Origin: Bacteroidota bacterium | GTDB lineage: Bacteria; Bacteroidota; Bacteroidia; UKL13-3 | Length of the DNA: 64,000 bases | Assembly (NCBI GenBank): GCA_947507965.1 | Contig: CANNQU010000002.1 | Span: 32,360-96,359 of the forward strand | Direction: 5' to 3' | Shown here: positions 1 to 8,959 of the stretch, one piece after another | Layout of the letters: every line of letters begins with the position of its first letter | How positions within the stretch are numbered: the stretch's first letter is position 1 | Program-made: the position numbers and the translations under genes | Notes under the pieces: model-generated | Seen by the model: only the letters and a program-made list of their open reading frames with translations | The model's database searches: none | Told to the model about the DNA's origin: nothing

Positions 1-738
1 TATTGCAACTCGATTAGCATATAGCCGAAGGAGTTCATCTTTGCTTGGTAAATACCAATCACTATAGCCCCCTAAATTTAAATCAAGACAAATGGAAGCG
101 GCGTAACTTCCGGCGCCCTGCATCGCTACAATCGTATTCGTATTTGCGTTACCGGTGCCTATCGCCATTCCTGATGCACCGGTTGACATGTTGGTGCCAT
201 TATACCATTGTATTCCAGCACTTTGGTCGGTTGGGGCTGCTATTAAGCCATGCTGAATAGCAGCATCATAACCAGGGTCGGTTGGTTGAAGAATATATGC
301 AATAATACCCCCTAAGTAATTATCGCCTAAGGCCGTGGAAAGCGTTGTAAAATAGAGTGCACTACCGTATGCCGTTCCAATACTGTTGGTAGCATAAGCT
401 CGTGCGTAATAACTGGTATTCGGAGATAAGTTGGTAAGAGCACTCGTAAAACTCCCCACGCCAGCACCATCGTTGGTTTTATTGTCGGCTAAGGTAGGAG
501 TAGCACCGGTACTCCAACATACGCCGCGGGCGATAATAGAAGATCCACCATCGGAAGTAATTTCGCCTCCGCTACTGGCAGTGCTTGATTTAATCAAACT
601 CATTGCATTGGAAGTTAAAGTAGGTAACAAACCCGTTGGAGGAGGATTGTTGGGCTCTTCTTTTTTGCAGCTACTATAAAACACGAGAAAGAGTGATAGC
701 ACTAATACAGTAGATAAATAGTTGATTCCTTTATTCAT
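1..738 (-). CDS. Partial lipoprotein with Fn3-like and DUF1566-type domains
   Basis: The gene starts at an ATG at 738 and runs off the left edge, so only about 246 residues are visible and the C-terminus is missing. The N-terminus has a membrane-spanning stretch ending in a lipobox-like YSSC, followed by KKEEP, as in surface-directed Bacteroidota lipoproteins. Residues of roughly 45-135 form an Fn3-like module with the phrases ARGVCWS and YYARAYATNSIG. This is followed by a segment ending in GGYSDWYLPSKDEL, which resembles the Lcl/DUF1566 domain found in cell-surface proteins. The exact role is unknown; a cell-envelope or surface function is inferred from the domains. Codon usage and reading frame are continuous with no stop up to the edge. 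Confidence 0.8.
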   Translation of the reverse strand, partial: MNKGINYLSTVLVLSLFLVFYSSCKKEEPNNPPPTGLLPTLTSNAMSLIKSSTASSGGEITSDGGSSIIARGVCWSTGATPTLADNKTNDGAGVGSFTSALTNLSPNTSYYARAYATNSIGTAYGSALYFTTLSTALGDNYLGGIIAYILQPTDPGYDAAIQHGLIAAPTDQSAGIQWYNGTNMSTGASGMAIGTGNANTNTIVAMQGAGSYAASICLDLNLGGYSDWYLPSKDELLRLYANRVAI

Positions 739-780
739 GATGAGTTATTTTTAAAAAAAAAACATTAGCTGATTGTCATG

Positions 781-788
781 CAAACATA
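781..788 (-). promoter_or_regulatory. -7 element for the partial lipoprotein gene
   Basis: Read on the minus strand this is TATGTTTG, an exact match to the Bacteroidota TAnnTTTG -7 consensus. It lies about 42 nt upstream of the ATG at 738. No clear TTG -33 box is seen. Confidence 0.45.
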
Positions 789-913
789 ACCGTTATTTGC
801 ATAAATGAAAAAAGATTTGACACTAAAAATAGGAGGCGACTACTCCGCAATCTAATTTTTCACTTTTTTAGGCCTCAAACTAATTATTTATTGACCGCAA
901 ATAAACAACCCTT

Positions 914-3900
914 TCAATTTGCGTGAAATTTTCCATAATAAACAAATGGTGCCCAGAAATAAGGGGCCTTATATTTTTCACCGTAAACACCGGATATGAA
1001 TTTACGTTTCATGGCATTTAATGCTTTTAAATAATTATTATCAACCCCTGTCAAACTATAAATTCCGGTCATGAATTGTGACGTCGATTCATCGCCAACC
1101 CTCCATAAAGATACAGCCAAGCTATTGGCACCGGCAATCATAAAGGATTGCGTGAGACCCACCACACCATCCCCTTTATAAATCTTTCCTAAACCGGTTT
1201 CACAAGCCGACAAGGCCACAAAATCAGCATTCATTTTTAATTTACTTATCTCATCGGCTCGCAAGTAATTATCCTCTTTGCTATTGGCTTGATCTTGTGA
1301 TAGCACAAGTGCAGATAATTCCGGGACTTCTGGAACAACCATTCCGTGGGTAGCAAAATGAATTACCTTATAGTTGAGCAATTGATTGGTTTCTGATAAT
1401 TCTTTGATCTTCGCTTCATTTACCGCAGGGCCCAAATAAACATCGCATGATGAGATCATCTTTTTCAATTTCTCTACTTCTACTTGTGTCCCCGGCAAAT
1501 TGGCCCACGAGCCATAACCTAATTTGGAATAGGTATCGGATAAGGAACCCCGACTTGCAACTGCTTTTTCAGCTTCCTTGGTAATCACTGCCCGGGCCTC
1601 TTTGGTTTGCACTTTTGCCATTGGGGTTGTTGTATTATAAATCGCGCCACCAAATGCAAGTAGGGTTTTCCTTTGTTTCGTATAGACCCGTTTTGCTATG
1701 GTTTGCTCAATGCTTAACGATTGAACATAACCAATATTTAAACCTTCAGCTAAATAATGATTAGAGCTATCGAGCAATGACTCAAAAGGAAGAAAATTAA
1801 TGGCACCATCGGGCACAATAATGAGTGTGTTATAGTGTGATAATTTACCTTTTATATCCTTAAAAAAATAACTATAGAGTAATCTCGAGATTTTTTCGCG
1901 TAGCTCCGGAGATGGGGAGGGTCCAACAGAATCGAGTAAAATACTGCCTCTCGAAGCTACTTTAGGAATAAGTAGAAGACTTCGGTAAAAGTTGAGTATT
2001 TCCTCAAGGTTGATTCCATCACCTGAAATAGATGCCGTAATACTTTTGAAATTATGAAGCATAGAGTCGACAGGAAATGAAATTGGCGTTATCGTTTTCT
2101 TATCAATAAGCAAACCCAGACCTTCATTCTTAAACATACTACTAAAGAAATATACTGCCGTTGAATCGTCGAGATTCTTTTGTACCTCCGCCAAAGTCAC
2201 GGGCTTGAATTCGGTAGTTCCCGAAAGTTGTTCTCCTAATAACTTAGCCTTACTCAGCTCCATTGTTTCAAAGGCATCCTCATAATGTTTTAAACGAGTT
2301 TGGACATAGGCCAGAATCTGATAATTAAAAATCACCTGAGCTAAGTATTCCCTACGTACAACACCCGAAGCCGTCTTTCTAATTTCCTCTAAGAATTGAA
2401 TTGTCTTCTTAAAATTTATTTCTCCATTGGCATAATCCTCCTTTACCAGATATACCGTGCCCAGGTTAGAATAATGATTCGCTAACCGATCCTTTCGATT
2501 CGCGCGTGTATCTAATTCAATAGCTAATTGAATATAATATAAAGCGCTATCGTATTCTTTCTTTTTAATTAGCGAGGTGCCTATATTATCATAATTCATT
2601 CCCAACTCCGCTACTCGGTTTAGTGCCAAATTAATTTGCAATGCCTTTCGCATATAATATACGGCACTATCATCATTTTTTGTTTCAGAAAATAAGAGCG
2701 CTAAGTTATTATATCCTAGGGCCACATTATCAAGAGCTCCAAGCTGCTCACCTATTTTAATCGATTCTCGAAGCACACGAGTGGCCTGTTCATAATTACC
2801 CGAATTACGGTAACACATGGAAAGGTTGTTATAAATCGTACCCATTTTATCAACCAAATGATATTCCTTAGCTTCAAATAGTGCTTTATTGCAATACTCG
2901 AGTGCCACCGGAAAATTGCCCCACATAATATGCAAATAAGATAGATTATTAAAAATCGTGGCCAAGTTCGGATGGTTGTTACCGTTTAGACTTAATGCAT
3001 TTAGGAAATATTTCTCAGAAACATCAAACTCCGCAAAATTTTGATAAATAATCCCTAGATTACTGTAATACAAGGTAAGATTTGATGTGTCCTTCAATTC
3101 GATAGCGTACTTCAGGGCTTCTCGATAATTTCCTTCCGCTGCTTTAAAATCACCTGTTTTCAAATAAACCATTCCCAAATTATTGAGACAAATACTTTTC
3201 GTCGTGAGGTCTTTTTTACTACATATCTGGAGTGCTTTCTTAGCATACATCTCCGCTGAATCATATTGTGTAAACGCCGCATAGATTAATCCAATGGTTG
3301 AATAAACTGCCGAGATGGAAGAGTCGAATGGCTCCTTTTTGAAATAATATTCAGACCGACGGTATGCCCAAAGGGCGGAATCATTATTAACCTGAGCATA
3401 ATAAATATATCCTTGATTAGCCCATGCTTTGGCATACGGAATATTTTCACCAATCGATTTGGCAATTTTAAATTGATAATCTAAACATATCTTCCCCCCA
3501 TCATAATTCCCTGCCTGAAATGCGCTAACACCGATTATACTAAAATAGTTAAATGCAGCAAAAAGCCTAGCTCGTCGAGGAAATTGCAATTCACTTTCCA
3601 CTTCAAACATTTGTGTCATCGAAAGCAATACATTGGTCCAGTCGGCCTGATCGTTATAATAATAAACGCTTAAATAAAACCGATTCGATGGGATATACGA
3701 TGCATACCGCAGGTCGTATTGCAATTTGATACGTATGCCCTCTCTACCTAGTGAAGGTTTCAAAGAATCATTAAACAGATTATAGTACCTGTAAAACTCC
3801 GTAATATCATTGGAGTCGGTGAGTAAATCTAATGCCCTGTTATTCCATTTCGTCATCGAGTCGAACTGGTTATTATAACCAAAAAATAGTCCTCCTGCCA

Positions 3901-4291
3901 TCCATGAAAAATAATCCAGACTATCTAATTCAAGGGAATGCCTAATCTCATCTATGCCTTTGGAAGTATCATTATAAATAAAAAAGCTAAAACCGTATTT
4001 AGCCCAAGCCTTAGCATAGTTAGGATGTGCTATTGTTTCGGCTTTCAAATCGGCCAAAGCACTATCTGATTGGTCGGTTTGAAAATAACATTCGGCACGA
4101 TTATAATACGTTAACTCGTAGCCTCCGGCCATTACTACCTTACTATACCAATAGATGGCTTCTTTATAATGGCCACCATTTTGCAATTCCATGGCTTTTT
4201 CATAGTCTAGTAAAGATTCTTTCTTACTTTGTGCGTAGATTAAGTTCGGGCACACGATGATAAACAGCAACCATTGATAAATCGGAGTCAT
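914..4291 (-). CDS. Exported TPR-repeat CHAT-domain (caspase-fold) protease
   Basis: The 1125-residue protein starts with a signal peptide ending near IYAQ, so it is predicted to act outside the cytoplasm. Residues of about 30-700 are tandem TPR units with the recurring pattern of A..Y...AL.Y. The C-terminal third is a CHAT domain of the caspase-like clan CD. The expected catalytic pair is visible: His982 in HFATHG and Cys1030 in LSACETGLG. TPR-CHAT proteins are known as proteases that are activated or targeted through their repeat regions; the substrate here is unknown. It stands alone between the partial lipoprotein gene and the rocD operon, on the same strand. Unlike type III-E CRISPR CHAT proteases it has no Cas gene nearby. 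Family assignment is firm; the biological role is not. Confidence 0.9.
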   Translation of the reverse strand: MTPIYQWLLFIIVCPNLIYAQSKKESLLDYEKAMELQNGGHYKEAIYWYSKVVMAGGYELTYYNRAECYFQTDQSDSALADLKAETIAHPNYAKAWAKYGFSFFIYNDTSKGIDEIRHSLELDSLDYFSWMAGGLFFGYNNQFDSMTKWNNRALDLLTDSNDITEFYRYYNLFNDSLKPSLGREGIRIKLQYDLRYASYIPSNRFYLSVYYYNDQADWTNVLLSMTQMFEVESELQFPRRARLFAAFNYFSIIGVSAFQAGNYDGGKICLDYQFKIAKSIGENIPYAKAWANQGYIYYAQVNNDSALWAYRRSEYYFKKEPFDSSISAVYSTIGLIYAAFTQYDSAEMYAKKALQICSKKDLTTKSICLNNLGMVYLKTGDFKAAEGNYREALKYAIELKDTSNLTLYYSNLGIIYQNFAEFDVSEKYFLNALSLNGNNHPNLATIFNNLSYLHIMWGNFPVALEYCNKALFEAKEYHLVDKMGTIYNNLSMCYRNSGNYEQATRVLRESIKIGEQLGALDNVALGYNNLALLFSETKNDDSAVYYMRKALQINLALNRVAELGMNYDNIGTSLIKKKEYDSALYYIQLAIELDTRANRKDRLANHYSNLGTVYLVKEDYANGEINFKKTIQFLEEIRKTASGVVRREYLAQVIFNYQILAYVQTRLKHYEDAFETMELSKAKLLGEQLSGTTEFKPVTLAEVQKNLDDSTAVYFFSSMFKNEGLGLLIDKKTITPISFPVDSMLHNFKSITASISGDGINLEEILNFYRSLLLIPKVASRGSILLDSVGPSPSPELREKISRLLYSYFFKDIKGKLSHYNTLIIVPDGAINFLPFESLLDSSNHYLAEGLNIGYVQSLSIEQTIAKRVYTKQRKTLLAFGGAIYNTTTPMAKVQTKEARAVITKEAEKAVASRGSLSDTYSKLGYGSWANLPGTQVEVEKLKKMISSCDVYLGPAVNEAKIKELSETNQLLNYKVIHFATHGMVVPEVPELSALVLSQDQANSKEDNYLRADEISKLKMNADFVALSACETGLGKIYKGDGVVGLTQSFMIAGANSLAVSLWRVGDESTSQFMTGIYSLTGVDNNYLKALNAMKRKFISGVYGEKYKAPYFWAPFVYYGKFHAN

Positions 4292-4366
4292 ACGGCAATG
4301 GTATTAGATGTGAATGGTTGCATATTAAGTAAGAAGGATGATCGCAACTTTACGAATTTGTGTTTT

Positions 4367-4879
4367 CTATTTTACAAGCGACTCTAATTTTTTTTTCACC
4401 TGCCCCTTAAACAAGCTGCTGTAGCCTTCAATAGTTAAGGCCGGCTTCCCTTTATTAAAAATCATGAGTGTCGGATATTCGGTAACATAATATTTCTGAG
4501 TTACATCAGAAGTCACTTGAAGTAAAGGATATTGAACGGCCACTTTCGATTTGAAATTATTGATTTTCACCTCATCGTCGTAGGCTGTAATGCCATAAAA
4601 TTTAACTTTTTTAATGCTCATTTCGTTGTAAATCTCTTCTAGTTCAGGAATTGATTTTCGGCATGAGGCACATCCGGTGAACCAAAAATCGATAACCACG
4701 ATATCAGCACTTTTTATAAGACTGTCGATAGAACCCAATTTAAAAACGCAATTAAAATTTGAGTTAAATGGTACCGTATGACTAGGAATATGCTCCCGAA
4801 AAGTGGCAATATCGCAAGAATATTGTACCGTTGGCCGATGCAACAGCAATACAAGAATTACAAGAAGTTTAAGTTTCAA
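4367..4879 (-). CDS. Thioredoxin-fold (TlpA/ResA-like) exported protein
   Basis: The protein has 170 residues: an N-terminal hydrophobic export segment, then a thioredoxin-like fold with the redox pair Cys70 and Cys73 in WFTGCASCRKS. TlpA-like proteins use such a pair for thiol-disulphide exchange in the periplasm; this one probably does the same. The only usable start is TTG at 4879, because the frame is closed upstream by the rocD stop at 4892-4894. The 12-nt gap suggests it is the second gene of the rocD transcript, although the two functions are not obviously linked. The cis-Pro region reads EYPTLMIFN, as expected for the fold. Substrate unknown. Confidence 0.82.
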   Translation of the reverse strand: MKLKLLVILVLLLHRPTVQYSCDIATFREHIPSHTVPFNSNFNCVFKLGSIDSLIKSADIVVIDFWFTGCASCRKSIPELEEIYNEMSIKKVKFYGITAYDDEVKINNFKSKVAVQYPLLQVTSDVTQKYYVTEYPTLMIFNKGKPALTIEGYSSLFKGQVKKKLESLVK

Positions 4880-4891
4880 AATACCAATAAA

Positions 4892-6124
4892 TTACACACA
4901 ATCCATCAATGTTTCCTCAATAATATCGCAAGCAAAATCCATTTCCTTGCGATTGATAATTAAAGGAGGGGCGAAACGGATGGTATTTTCATGGGTTTGC
5001 TTTGCGAGCAATCCATTCTCCATCAGTTTAAGACAAATTTCATAACCCGAAAACTTTGATTTTTCAGGATCTATTTCAATTGCATTGAATAATCCTCTTC
5101 CACGAATTTCTTTAATAAAAGGCAAATCTAGTTTTTTCATACGTGCCCTAAATACGCTTCCCATACTCATGGAATTTTCGGCTAAGTTCTCATCTTTTAA
5201 AACCTTTAATGCAGCCATTGCAACAGCGCAGGCTAATGGGTTTCCACCATAGGTGCTGCCATGTTCACCGGGCTTTATGGTTAGCATAACTTCATCGCTA
5301 GTAAGTACCAGGCTAATTGGCAAAACACCACCACTTAATGCTTTTCCAAGAATCAGTATATCGGGCTTTACTTCTTCATAATCACAACAAAGCATTTTGC
5401 CCGTGCGACCTAATCCGGTTTGTACTTCATCGGCGATCATAAGGACTCTACTATCAGTACAAATTTTACGAACTCCCTCCAAATAGCCTTTATCAGGAAC
5501 GATGACACCCGCTTCTCCTTGAATCGGTTCAAACATAAACCCACAAACATGGGGGTCCTTACAAGCGTTAAATAATGCCGTAAGATTATTGTATTCAATT
5601 ACCTCAAAGCCCGGCATATAAGGTCCAAAACCATGATAGCTACTCGGGTCGGAACTACTGGAAACAGCAGCAAGGGTACGCCCCCAAAAATTTCCTTTTA
5701 CAAAAATTATTTTGGCTTTATTTTCCGGAATGCCTTTTACCTCATAACCCCATCGGCGAGCAAGTTTAAGGGCTGTTTCTCCACCCTCGACGCCCGTATT
5801 CATTGGCAATACTCGATCATACCCAAAATATTTACAGATAAACAATTCAAATTCACCTAAGATATTATTATGAAAGGCTCGTGAAGTTAACGTAAGATTC
5901 TGTGCTTGCTTAACCAGTGCGGCAATAATCTTTGGGTGGCAGTGGCCTTGATTTACTGCACTATATGCCGACAAAAAATCATAATACTTTTTTCCCTCCA
6001 CATCCCACACATTAATGCCCTTACCTCTTTCGATAACTACCGGCAAAGGGTGATAGTTATGAGCGCCGAAACGTTCTTCTAAGTCAATAGCTCTTTGGGT
6101 TTCGGTTAATCTGGTTTGTAACAT
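4892..6124 (-). CDS. rocD: Ornithine--oxo-acid aminotransferase
   Basis: Class III PLP aminotransferase that converts ornithine and 2-oxoglutarate to glutamate semialdehyde and glutamate, linking arginine/ornithine and proline metabolism in the cytoplasm. Family motifs seen include NNYHPLP-like [44 protein letters not shown], the PLP-lysine segment ILGKALSGG and [11 protein letters not shown]. The length of 410 residues is normal. The ATG at 6124 is preferred over a TTG at 6133, because the TTG lies inside a perfect -7 promoter element. Several segments, for example [17 protein letters not shown] and [15 protein letters not shown], are closer to animal and plant mitochondrial enzymes than to Bacillus RocD as remembered. 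A thioredoxin-like gene follows 12 nt downstream. Confidence 0.95.
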   Translation of the reverse strand: MLQTRLTETQRAIDLEERFGAHNYHPLPVVIERGKGINVWDVEGKKYYDFLSAYSAVNQGHCHPKIIAALVKQAQNLTLTSRAFHNNILGEFELFICKYFGYDRVLPMNTGVEGGETALKLARRWGYEVKGIPENKAKIIFVKGNFWGRTLAAVSSSSDPSSYHGFGPYMPGFEVIEYNNLTALFNACKDPHVCGFMFEPIQGEAGVIVPDKGYLEGVRKICTDSRVLMIADEVQTGLGRTGKMLCCDYEEVKPDILILGKALSGGVLPISLVLTSDEVMLTIKPGEHGSTYGGNPLACAVAMAALKVLKDENLAENSMSMGSVFRARMKKLDLPFIKEIRGRGLFNAIEIDPEKSKFSGYEICLKLMENGLLAKQTHENTIRFAPPLIINRKEMDFACDIIEETLMDCV

Positions 6125-6130
6125 ACACAG

Positions 6131-6138
6131 CAAAGATA
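6131..6138 (-). promoter_or_regulatory. -7 element of rocD
   Basis: Minus-strand TATCTTTG, a perfect TAnnTTTG match, ends 6 nt upstream of the rocD ATG at 6124. This spacing predicts a leaderless or nearly leaderless transcript and rules out the TTG at 6133 as the start. Confidence 0.6.
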
Positions 6139-6252
6139 ACGATTAACCAGATGCAGGAGGAAAAAAAAGGAAAAATCGTCCTGCTTCTTTATCAAAATTT
6201 TACGTTCTTCATTTTTTATCTTCTTAAACATTTTATCAAACCGAGAATATCC

Positions 6253-6260
6253 TATTTTCG
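6253..6260 (+). promoter_or_regulatory. Probable -7 element of prfB
   Basis: TATTTTCG, one mismatch from TAnnTTTG, lies 18 nt upstream of the prfB ATG. The same TATTTTCG variant occurs upstream of the genes at 42823, 52416 and 55262. No TTG -33 box is seen; a TTT lies about 20 nt upstream. Confidence 0.4.
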
Positions 6261-6278
6261 CTGTTCAATTAATGGATC

Positions 6279-7358
6279 ATGACCGATATTCAATTTAAAG
6301 ATATTAAAACAAGGGTGGACGATTTGTTTCGCTACCTTGACATTGAAAAAAAACTGGAAGAGATTGGTGAGATGGAAGAAAAATCTCATGCTCCTGGCTT
6401 TTGGGACGATCCCAAAGCAGCCGAAACGCTACTCAGGCTAATTAAACAGAAAAAAGTATGGACTGATGGCTATAAGATCGTAAAGGCAACCTATGAAGAC
6501 ATGCAGGTATTATGGGAGTTTTATATCGCCGGTGAGTTGGATGATAAAGAAATGGATTTAAACTTCAGTAGAACCTTAGAGAAGGTAGAAGCATTAGAGT
6601 TTAAGAACATGTTACGAAATCAGGAAGACCAGCTAAATTGCATCATCACCATTAACCCCGGCGCAGGTGGCACCGAGAGCCAAGATTGGGCTGAGATGTT
6701 AATGCGCATGTACACGATGTACGGCGAAAAAAATGGTTATAAAGTAACTCAACTCGATTTACAATGGGGCGATGGTGCCGGAATAAAAAGTTGTGCCCTG
6801 GAGTTTGAAGGCGAATTTGCTTATGGTTATCTTAAAGGCGAAAATGGGGTGCATCGCATGGTACGTCTGAGCCCTTTCGACTCGGCCAATAAACGTCATA
6901 CCTCCTTTGCATCGGTGTATTGTTACCCAGTAGTTGATGATAGTATAGAAATTGAAATTAAAGACGCCGATATCGAAATACATACTTCGCGCTCCGGAGG
7001 TGCTGGTGGTCAAAATGTAAACAAGGTAGAAACCAAGGTGCAACTTACCCATAAACCAACCGGCATTGTGGTGGTTTGCCAAGTCGATCGATCACAGATT
7101 GGCAACAAAGAACGGGCCATGCAAATGCTCCGCTCACAACTTTATGAAATCGAATTAAGAAAACAAAATGAAGCACGGGCTAAGATTGAAGCGGGTAAGA
7201 AGAAAATAGAATGGGGATCTCAGATTCGCAACTACGTTTTTCATCCGTATAAATTAGTAAAAGATTTACGTACTGCTACCGAGACAAGCGATGTTCAAAG
7301 TGTGATGGATGGCGACCTGAATCAATTTATTAAGCCCTATTTAATGGAATACAATTGA
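6279..7358 (+). CDS. prfB: Peptide chain release factor 2
   Basis: RF2 terminates translation at UGA and UAA. The codon-recognition tripeptide SPF is at residues 198-200 and the universally conserved GGQ that triggers peptidyl-tRNA hydrolysis is at 243-245. The length of 359 residues is normal. The familiar programmed +1 frameshift near codon 25 is absent: the homologous place reads tac-ctt-gac (Tyr19-Leu20-Asp21) as one continuous frame with no in-frame UGA. Translation starts at the ATG at 6279; another ATG at 6272 leads to a stop after eight codons. It is divergent from rocD and appears monocistronic. Confidence 0.97.
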   Translation: MTDIQFKDIKTRVDDLFRYLDIEKKLEEIGEMEEKSHAPGFWDDPKAAETLLRLIKQKKVWTDGYKIVKATYEDMQVLWEFYIAGELDDKEMDLNFSRTLEKVEALEFKNMLRNQEDQLNCIITINPGAGGTESQDWAEMLMRMYTMYGEKNGYKVTQLDLQWGDGAGIKSCALEFEGEFAYGYLKGENGVHRMVRLSPFDSANKRHTSFASVYCYPVVDDSIEIEIKDADIEIHTSRSGGAGGQNVNKVETKVQLTHKPTGIVVVCQVDRSQIGNKERAMQMLRSQLYEIELRKQNEARAKIEAGKKKIEWGSQIRNYVFHPYKLVKDLRTATETSDVQSVMDGDLNQFIKPYLMEYN

Positions 7359-7707
7359 AGTTGGTAAAAATTAAAACATCACGAAATAAATTAGCTCCTT
7401 AGATTGATTATAAATAATTGAAAAACATAGGAATTAACAACTTCATCCTATATTCGCATTGGTTGACATTAAAGAACCGATAGAAGAATAGGGAATCACT
7501 TTCTTTATGATAATGAATCGTATTTCAAAACGCTAGCCAATGAGAATTGAAGGAAATACGTATCTGTTCCGAAATGACCAACCATCGAAAGATTAAAAGT
7601 GTAGTCCAGCAAACACTCTAAACACGGGCCAGCGCTTCACTGGCATCTAAGGAAGCGGCGACACCGAAAAGCCTTATGAGTAGGAAAATTAAACTCAAAA
7701 AAAAAAA
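7359..7707. other. Intergenic region without a recognisable gene
   Basis: These 349 bases hold no convincing ORF. TATATTCG at 7449-7456 resembles a -7 promoter element on the plus strand, which would give the gene at 7708 a leader of about 245 nt. An imperfect hairpin, CGCTTC pairing with GAAGCG, lies at about 7631-7655. A leader RNA or small RNA is possible, but no known family was recognised. Confidence 0.4.
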
Positions 7708-8007
7708 ATGAATCAAAAAACTCCCTTACCCAATGCTACGGCGGTTCTTGTCTTGGGTATTTGCTCTATTGTTTTTAGCTGCTTTTTCGTTGGAATGGTA
7801 TTAGGTATCATCGGACTTACCATGGCGAGTAAAGGGCGAAAAATGAATTCGGAAAACCCGGAATTATACGAAGGCTATGGTGCACTTAACGCCGGATGGA
7901 TTATGTCATTAATTGGAACGATCCTAGGTGCGTTATATGTTATCTACTGGATCATCATTGTGGCTATTCTCGGTGGTGCCGGTTTGACGCTCTCTACATT
8001 TCTTTAG
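7708..8007 (+). CDS. Small two-helix membrane protein (CCC-motif/DUF4190-like)
   Basis: This 99-residue protein has two hydrophobic segments, at about 13-33 and 65-93, joined by a polar loop containing KGRKMNSENPELYEGYGALNAGWI. The N-terminus LPNATAVLVLGICSIVFSCFF resembles small Bacteroidota membrane proteins often called CCC-motif proteins, although here only one of the usual cysteines remains. Their function is unknown. It is followed after 7 nt by a DUF2752 gene, a pairing that recurs in this phylum and supports the identification. An A-rich stretch, and no Shine-Dalgarno sequence, precedes the ATG. Confidence 0.75.
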   Translation: MNQKTPLPNATAVLVLGICSIVFSCFFVGMVLGIIGLTMASKGRKMNSENPELYEGYGALNAGWIMSLIGTILGALYVIYWIIIVAILGGAGLTLSTFL

Positions 8008-8014
8008 AAATTTA

Positions 8015-8305
8015 TTGGTGGAAACCTGGGTTGAACAGCACTTATTACCCTGTGCATTTAAACAGTTGCTTGGTTTCAATTGTCCTGTTTGTGGTTCCCA
8101 AAGATCGTTTATTTTACTCCTTCATGGCAATATAAAAGCAAGTGTGGAGATGTATGCTCCTTTAATACCTACCTTAATTCTGGTGTTACTCTTCGTGGTT
8201 TATTTGTTGAATAAAAAACTTGTCAAGGAGAAATTCTTAATTTCATATTCCGCCTTCGTTTTGGCACTTATTATGATAAATTATTTTATTACGTTCGTTG
8301 GCTAA
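8015..8305 (+). CDS. DUF2752 membrane protein
   Basis: About 96 residues with the family signature CPVCGSQRS (Cys23, Cys26) after a short amphipathic N-terminus, then two membrane helices. DUF2752 proteins have no established function. No ATG exists between an in-frame stop at 7985 and the conserved region, so translation starts at TTG 8015 or GTG 8018. The gene is 7 nt downstream of the CCC-motif-like gene and the two almost certainly form one transcript. Confidence 0.82.
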   Translation: MVETWVEQHLLPCAFKQLLGFNCPVCGSQRSFILLLHGNIKASVEMYAPLIPTLILVLLFVVYLLNKKLVKEKFLISYSAFVLALIMINYFITFVG

Positions 8306-8378
8306 AAAAATCATTTTACTAGATATTCATAACCTCAAAGGGTTTCCCTTGTTGCCCTCTTCAAGAAAAATTTATCCC

Positions 8379-8411
8379 AATCTATTCTTAAGGGAATCTT
8401 AAGAATAGATT
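8379..8411. promoter_or_regulatory. Perfect 14-bp inverted repeat, probable operator
   Basis: AATCTATTCTTAAG at 8379-8392 is repeated exactly in inverted orientation at 8398-8411, around a 5-nt loop. The arms are AT-rich and no T-tract follows, so a transcription-factor site is more likely than a terminator. It lies 46 nt before the first gene of the two-component/cytochrome cluster, whose response regulator is an obvious candidate ligand. A partial similarity (TTTTAAGGAATTA) occurs near 11013-11026, upstream of the rubrerythrin-like gene. Confidence 0.55.
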
Positions 8412-8456
8412 AACGTATTCTGAATTAAGAAAGGGGAATCTTTGCAGAAAAATAAT

Positions 8457-8924
8457 ATGATCTCTGCTACCCATATACACGCTATGATAATTCATTTTCC
8501 AATTGCACTACTTATGGTTGGATTTATTTTTGAGTTAATCACCTTTCGATATAGAAAACTATTTTTCACTCAGGCTGCATTCTGTTTCCTTGTTTTGGGC
8601 ACCCTTGGCACCATTGCATCGTATATTGCCGGAAAGGCAGCTGGAGATGGTATCGAAGAGGGGGCACTTGGAAAGGCCATCGAATTGCATCAACGAGCCG
8701 GCACGATTACGTTATGGCTATCTATTGCAACTACTTTTTTCTATAGTGTGTTATTTATCAGAAAGATTAATAACACGAAAATCAGGATGGTGGGCCTCAT
8801 TTTGTTTGCTGTCGTACTTGGTTTTATTTCAAAAACAGGTTATTTAGGAGGACAACTTGTTTTTAAGCATGGCGCAGGCGTTGAACTTGCACTACCCGAC
8901 TTTTCCAACCCAGATGATAATTAG
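8457..8924 (+). CDS. DUF2231-family membrane protein (first copy)
   Basis: About 155 residues with four hydrophobic helices. The N-terminal signature HIHAMIIHFPIALLMVGF matches DUF2231 predicted membrane proteins, whose conserved histidines suggest heme or metal binding; this is inference. A further His lies in ELHQRAG and the C-terminal helix ends GYLGGQLVFKH. The ATG at 8457 is preferred to a TTG at 8442, because the TTG falls inside a TCTTTG promoter-like sequence. It is the first gene of the redox cluster and is paralogous to the gene at 11863. Both end in an aspartate-rich tail (here PDDN). Confidence 0.8.
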   Translation: MISATHIHAMIIHFPIALLMVGFIFELITFRYRKLFFTQAAFCFLVLGTLGTIASYIAGKAAGDGIEEGALGKAIELHQRAGTITLWLSIATTFFYSVLFIRKINNTKIRMVGLILFAVVLGFISKTGYLGGQLVFKHGAGVELALPDFSNPDDN

Positions 8925-8959
8925 GCTGGTAAACAAAAATAATTATTTAATTTCCCGAC

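Noticed and set aside
914..4291. CHAT protease as part of a type III-E CRISPR or a defence island
   Set aside because: No Cas, nuclease or other defence genes are nearby; the neighbours are metabolic.
6333..6341. Programmed frameshift in prfB
   Set aside because: The reading frame is continuous and no in-frame UGA or shift site is present.
7359..7707. tRNA, tmRNA or 4.5S RNA in the gap after prfB
   Set aside because: No cloverleaf, no CCA-type end, and no GGAAGGAAGCAGCC-like SRP core was found.
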